Of a DNA stretch of 64,000 nt, positions 61,687-64,000 are shown in pieces. Positions within the stretch are counted from its first letter, which is position 1; every line of letters starts with the position of its first letter. The position numbers and the translations under genes were made by a program. Source of the stretch: an uncultured Gammaproteobacteria bacterium (lineage in GTDB: Bacteria; Pseudomonadota; Gammaproteobacteria; UBA6429; Thiohalophilaceae); NCBI GenBank assembly GCA_937967995.1, contig CALBTB010000003.1, positions 76,856 to 140,855 of the forward strand. The letters are read 5' to 3'. The notes beneath the pieces were generated by a model that saw only the letters and a list, made by a program, of their open reading frames with translations, was not told the DNA's origin and made no database searches.

Positions 61687-62421
61687 ATGTCTAAGAAAAA
61701 AGTCACTGATGCTAAAAATGCATCAATTTTTCTGAAAAATATCAAATCTCGCTCACTTGTTGTTGAAGTTCCAAAGGATGATGAGGCGTTCATTAGGAAC
61801 CCGATTTCCAGGTCGATGCATCGGTGCATGGAGAAATACCCGTGCTGGAAGATGGGAAATACCATGCCGTGTGAATCAATCCTGGAGCGACAGGTGTATA
61901 CGCTTTTTGATGTTGCCTACATGATAGATAAGTTCTTTGTGCAGCCAGCAAAGATTAAGTATCGAATAGATGGTGTATGGTATGTCCATTACCCGGACGC
62001 GTTTTACGTTTCTAAGAAAAAGAAGAAGTTCATTGAGATTAAATACTCAAAATATGCTCGTGACCCTGAAGTCGAAAAGCGCACAGCATTTCTGAGTAAA
62101 GAGCTTCCACAATTCGGCATCGACTATGAGGTGTTAACTGAAGAGAGTATCGAGCAGGAACCTCGCCTAGGAAATGCTCGTTATATTCATCGTAATGGGT
62201 GGGTACGTGTTAGTAAAGCTGAGCGCGATATCTTCCTCCACAAGTATGCAAAGCAGGGCTACATCCTTTGGGGTGATGTTAAATCAAATAAAGTTCCTCC
62301 GCTGAATCATTCAAAAGTATGCAATTTGATCTTAGAGGGATATTTGAAAATCCCGATGAGAGAGGTGTGGGATGACTCCACTCGTTTGACTTTTGTTGAG
62401 AAAAAGAAGGAGGGAGTATGA
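61687..62421 (+). CDS. tnsA: TnsA-like endonuclease of element 2
   Basis: 244 residues. Catalytic set E67 (CESILE), D104 (YPDAF), E117-x-K119 (FIEIK). The line-up with element 1 TnsA is clear in spite of many changes (ESILE/ESPLE; EIK in both). C-terminal winged-helix region YILWGDVKSN, NLILEGYL. It overlaps tnsB by 4 nt (ATGA). Ribosome site AGAGGGATC. Confidence 0.88.
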   Translation: MSKKKVTDAKNASIFLKNIKSRSLVVEVPKDDEAFIRNPISRSMHRCMEKYPCWKMGNTMPCESILERQVYTLFDVAYMIDKFFVQPAKIKYRIDGVWYVHYPDAFYVSKKKKKFIEIKYSKYARDPEVEKRTAFLSKELPQFGIDYEVLTEESIEQEPRLGNARYIHRNGWVRVSKAERDIFLHKYAKQGYILWGDVKSNKVPPLNHSKVCNLILEGYLKIPMREVWDDSTRLTFVEKKKEGV

Positions 62422-64000
62422 GCACAGCTGCAATTAGCTCTGGCCAGCCAGTCAAATTGGAGGGAGCAAGTTATACCGTCGTCAAGGAAATTGATACAGA
62501 CCTATGGCAACTTGAGAACAAAGTAACGGGGAGACTCAGAAATGAGTCTCTCCAATCTTTGCATAAGTTGTATATGAGATCTGAGTTATATTTTCAGACG
62601 GACGATTCCAATATTTACAGGGACGATTCAAAAAAGGAATCTGTAAATACAATTCTTGATACGCTGACAAAAAAGCAAAAGAAAGAAACCAAGCTGCGTT
62701 ATGCTTATGTCTCTGAAATCAAGAAAGAAAAACTGGCTATATTCACGGAGCAAACGCTTAACCCGCTTATTGAACGTGTTACAAGAAGGCTGAAATGTCA
62801 CAGGAAAAAACCTAATTGGCATACAGTCTATCGATGGTGGGTAAGGTTTTCTGGATCTGGCTATGATATTCGAAGCATAGTAAAACAAAATAAAAAGAAG
62901 GGTAACCACACACCAAGATATCCTGTTGAACTCCTCGAGATTGTTAAAAAGTCTGTTGAAAATATCTTTTTGACGAGGGAACGCAACACTATCCAGGATA
63001 CATTGGACAATGCCATCGCGGAGGTCAAAAAGGAAAATGCTCTGCGACCTTTGCCAGTTAAGTTACCGCTTCCGACAAGGCGGATGGTAAAAACCGCGGT
63101 TTCCATGATTCCAGAATTTGATAAATGTGTTGCTCGGTATGGACGGCAGTCAGCACTTGTCAAATTCCGTGCCGTTCTGAACGAAATTTCTGCTGAGAAG
63201 ATCCTGGATCGTGTTGAAATCGATCATACCCGATTAGATCTGTTTGTATTGGATGATGAATCGATGTTGCCACTGGGACGACCTTGGTTGACAGCATGTA
63301 TAGATGTTCGCTCAAGAAATATATTGGGAATCTATATCGGCTTTGCGCCGCCAAGTCATTTGAGTGTGGCAAGATGCCTTCGAGAGGCGATATTGCCGAA
63401 AACTGATTTGCATGAGAAGTATCCCAATATACAAAATGACTGGATATGTTATGGCGTTATGGGGGTGTTGGTCGTTGACAATGGGATGGAATTTCATGGC
63501 GATGGCCTGGAAGAGCTGTGTGCTTGTTTAGGGATTATTATCCAGTATACACCACGAAAGATGCCATGGTTTAAGGGGGTGATTGAACGCTTTTTGCAAA
63601 CGTTTAATGGTGGTGTTTCTCATGGTAATCCGGGTACGACATTTCATAATTTCCTGGAAAAGGATGACTATGATTCGGCGAATAACGCCATTATCACTTT
63701 ATCCACACTCCAGGAAATAGCCAGGCTGTGGGTGGTCGACTATTACCACCAAAAACCACACTCATCGCTTGGTGTCACACCGAACGATGCATGGTTGGAA
63801 GATGTACCCAGCGTACAGATCCGATTGCCGTCTAATCCCAATGATCTGGATTATATGCTTGGTCGTGTTACGAAACGTGACGTGACACATAAAGGAGTGG
63901 GGATGAACACACTTTTCTATAACTCACGTGAACTTCAGGCCATGCGTATGAAACACGGCGATGTACTTAAAAAAGTTAAAATTCGTTATGACGATGGCGA
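62418..64000 (+). CDS. tnsB: TnsB-like DDE transposase of element 2 (3' end beyond window)
   Basis: 527 codons visible. Catalytic D near 269 (VEIDHT), D near 354 (VVDNG) and E near 390 (GVIERF). The core shares long identical blocks with element 1 TnsB (PLGRPWLT, CIDVRSR, ILGIYIGF, YTPRK.PWFKG) but the N-terminal 60 residues hardly match. The frame is open at the window edge; the Mu-C barrel is partly included. Confidence 0.93.
   Translation, partial: MSTAAISSGQPVKLEGASYTVVKEIDTDLWQLENKVTGRLRNESLQSLHKLYMRSELYFQTDDSNIYRDDSKKESVNTILDTLTKKQKKETKLRYAYVSEIKKEKLAIFTEQTLNPLIERVTRRLKCHRKKPNWHTVYRWWVRFSGSGYDIRSIVKQNKKKGNHTPRYPVELLEIVKKSVENIFLTRERNTIQDTLDNAIAEVKKENALRPLPVKLPLPTRRMVKTAVSMIPEFDKCVARYGRQSALVKFRAVLNEISAEKILDRVEIDHTRLDLFVLDDESMLPLGRPWLTACIDVRSRNILGIYIGFAPPSHLSVARCLREAILPKTDLHEKYPNIQNDWICYGVMGVLVVDNGMEFHGDGLEELCACLGIIIQYTPRKMPWFKGVIERFLQTFNGGVSHGNPGTTFHNFLEKDDYDSANNAIITLSTLQEIARLWVVDYYHQKPHSSLGVTPNDAWLEDVPSVQIRLPSNPNDLDYMLGRVTKRDVTHKGVGMNTLFYNSRELQAMRMKHGDVLKKVKIRYDDG

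Larger units (their letters stand above)
49442..64000 (+). mobile_element. Tn7-like transposon, element 2 (left part; continues past window)
   Basis: The left end begins TGTGCGGTAC followed by AGCATAAG exactly 10 bp in, as in element 1, with the same three repeats and terminator. It contains its own XRE gene, structured segment, tnsA and the start of tnsB. The right end and tnsC/tniQ lie beyond the window. It starts 2 bp after the end of element 1. Confidence 0.85.

Noticed and set aside
23981..64000. CRISPR-associated transposon (CAST)
   Set aside because: Tn7-like genes are present but there are no Cas genes and no spaced identical repeats; the end repeats are TnsB-type sites.
1..64000. 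tRNA, rRNA or CRISPR arrays
   Set aside because: None recognised on either strand while reading; no tRNA gene lies beside the transposon ends, so tRNA-directed insertion is unlikely. No covariance-model scan was possible.

Overview
The window looks like the chromosome of a gammaproteobacterium, probably a sulfur oxidiser or a relative. Pointers are a stand-alone ATP sulfurylase of about 394 residues, a split class II ribonucleotide reductase (nrdJa/nrdJb, the arrangement known from Pseudomonas), NrdR-type boxes, a sigma32-type heat-shock promoter and Dam-like GATC methylation. The genus cannot be named. The left 24 kb is mostly GC-balanced host sequence. The right 40 kb is AT-rich, mosaic mobile DNA.

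Host part (1-23948): a PstS-like periplasmic binding protein; ATP sulfurylase; a secreted M4 (thermolysin-like) protease with PKD-type domains and a C-terminal Cys/TM/Arg sorting tail, preceded in its operon by a lipoprotein with an emfourin-like domain and divergent from a small CPBP intramembrane protease; a small unknown protein; a response regulator and a giant PAS/GAF hybrid kinase; and a stress operon Hsp20-Hsp20-DegQ behind a sigma32-like promoter. Then comes a 4-gene glycan cassette (GT4, PglE-, PglC- and PglD-like) lying between two copies of the nrdJ leader. The left leader copy still carries a dead 55-codon nrdJ fragment. The intact nrdJa, two very small genes and nrdJb follow.

Mobile part (23981-64000): two Tn7-like transposons in tandem, inserted 29-32 bp after the nrdJb stop codon. 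Element 1 (23981-49439) has inverted ends starting TGTGGG, arrays of 16-bp TnsB-type repeats at both ends, a GTTGC/GTTGT near-duplication, and XRE-tnsA-tnsB-tnsC-tniQ. Its cargo is a 1792-residue nuclease-STAND ATPase (Avs-like), PIN, phosphatase, Lit-like zincin (amber-interrupted) and HEPN genes, then a redox/detoxification block (AraC, hydrolase, flavodoxin, GST, GFA, LtrA, MdaB, HxlR). Element 2 starts at 49442 and runs off the window. It carries an SMC-like ATPase with a small partner, a catalytically dead Argonaute with a membrane partner, a LexA-headed GATC restriction-modification operon, a small conserved gene and an HD-domain protein, then its own XRE-tnsA-tnsB.

Most interesting points: the twice-used attachment site beside nrdJb; a GC-rich, strongly foldable segment between the XRE gene and tnsA in both transposons; the dead Argonaute plus membrane protein; and a restriction-modification operon whose first gene is a LexA-type repressor with GATC-containing tandem repeats over its own ribosome-binding region. 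All functions are read from motifs and remembered family features; no search was run.
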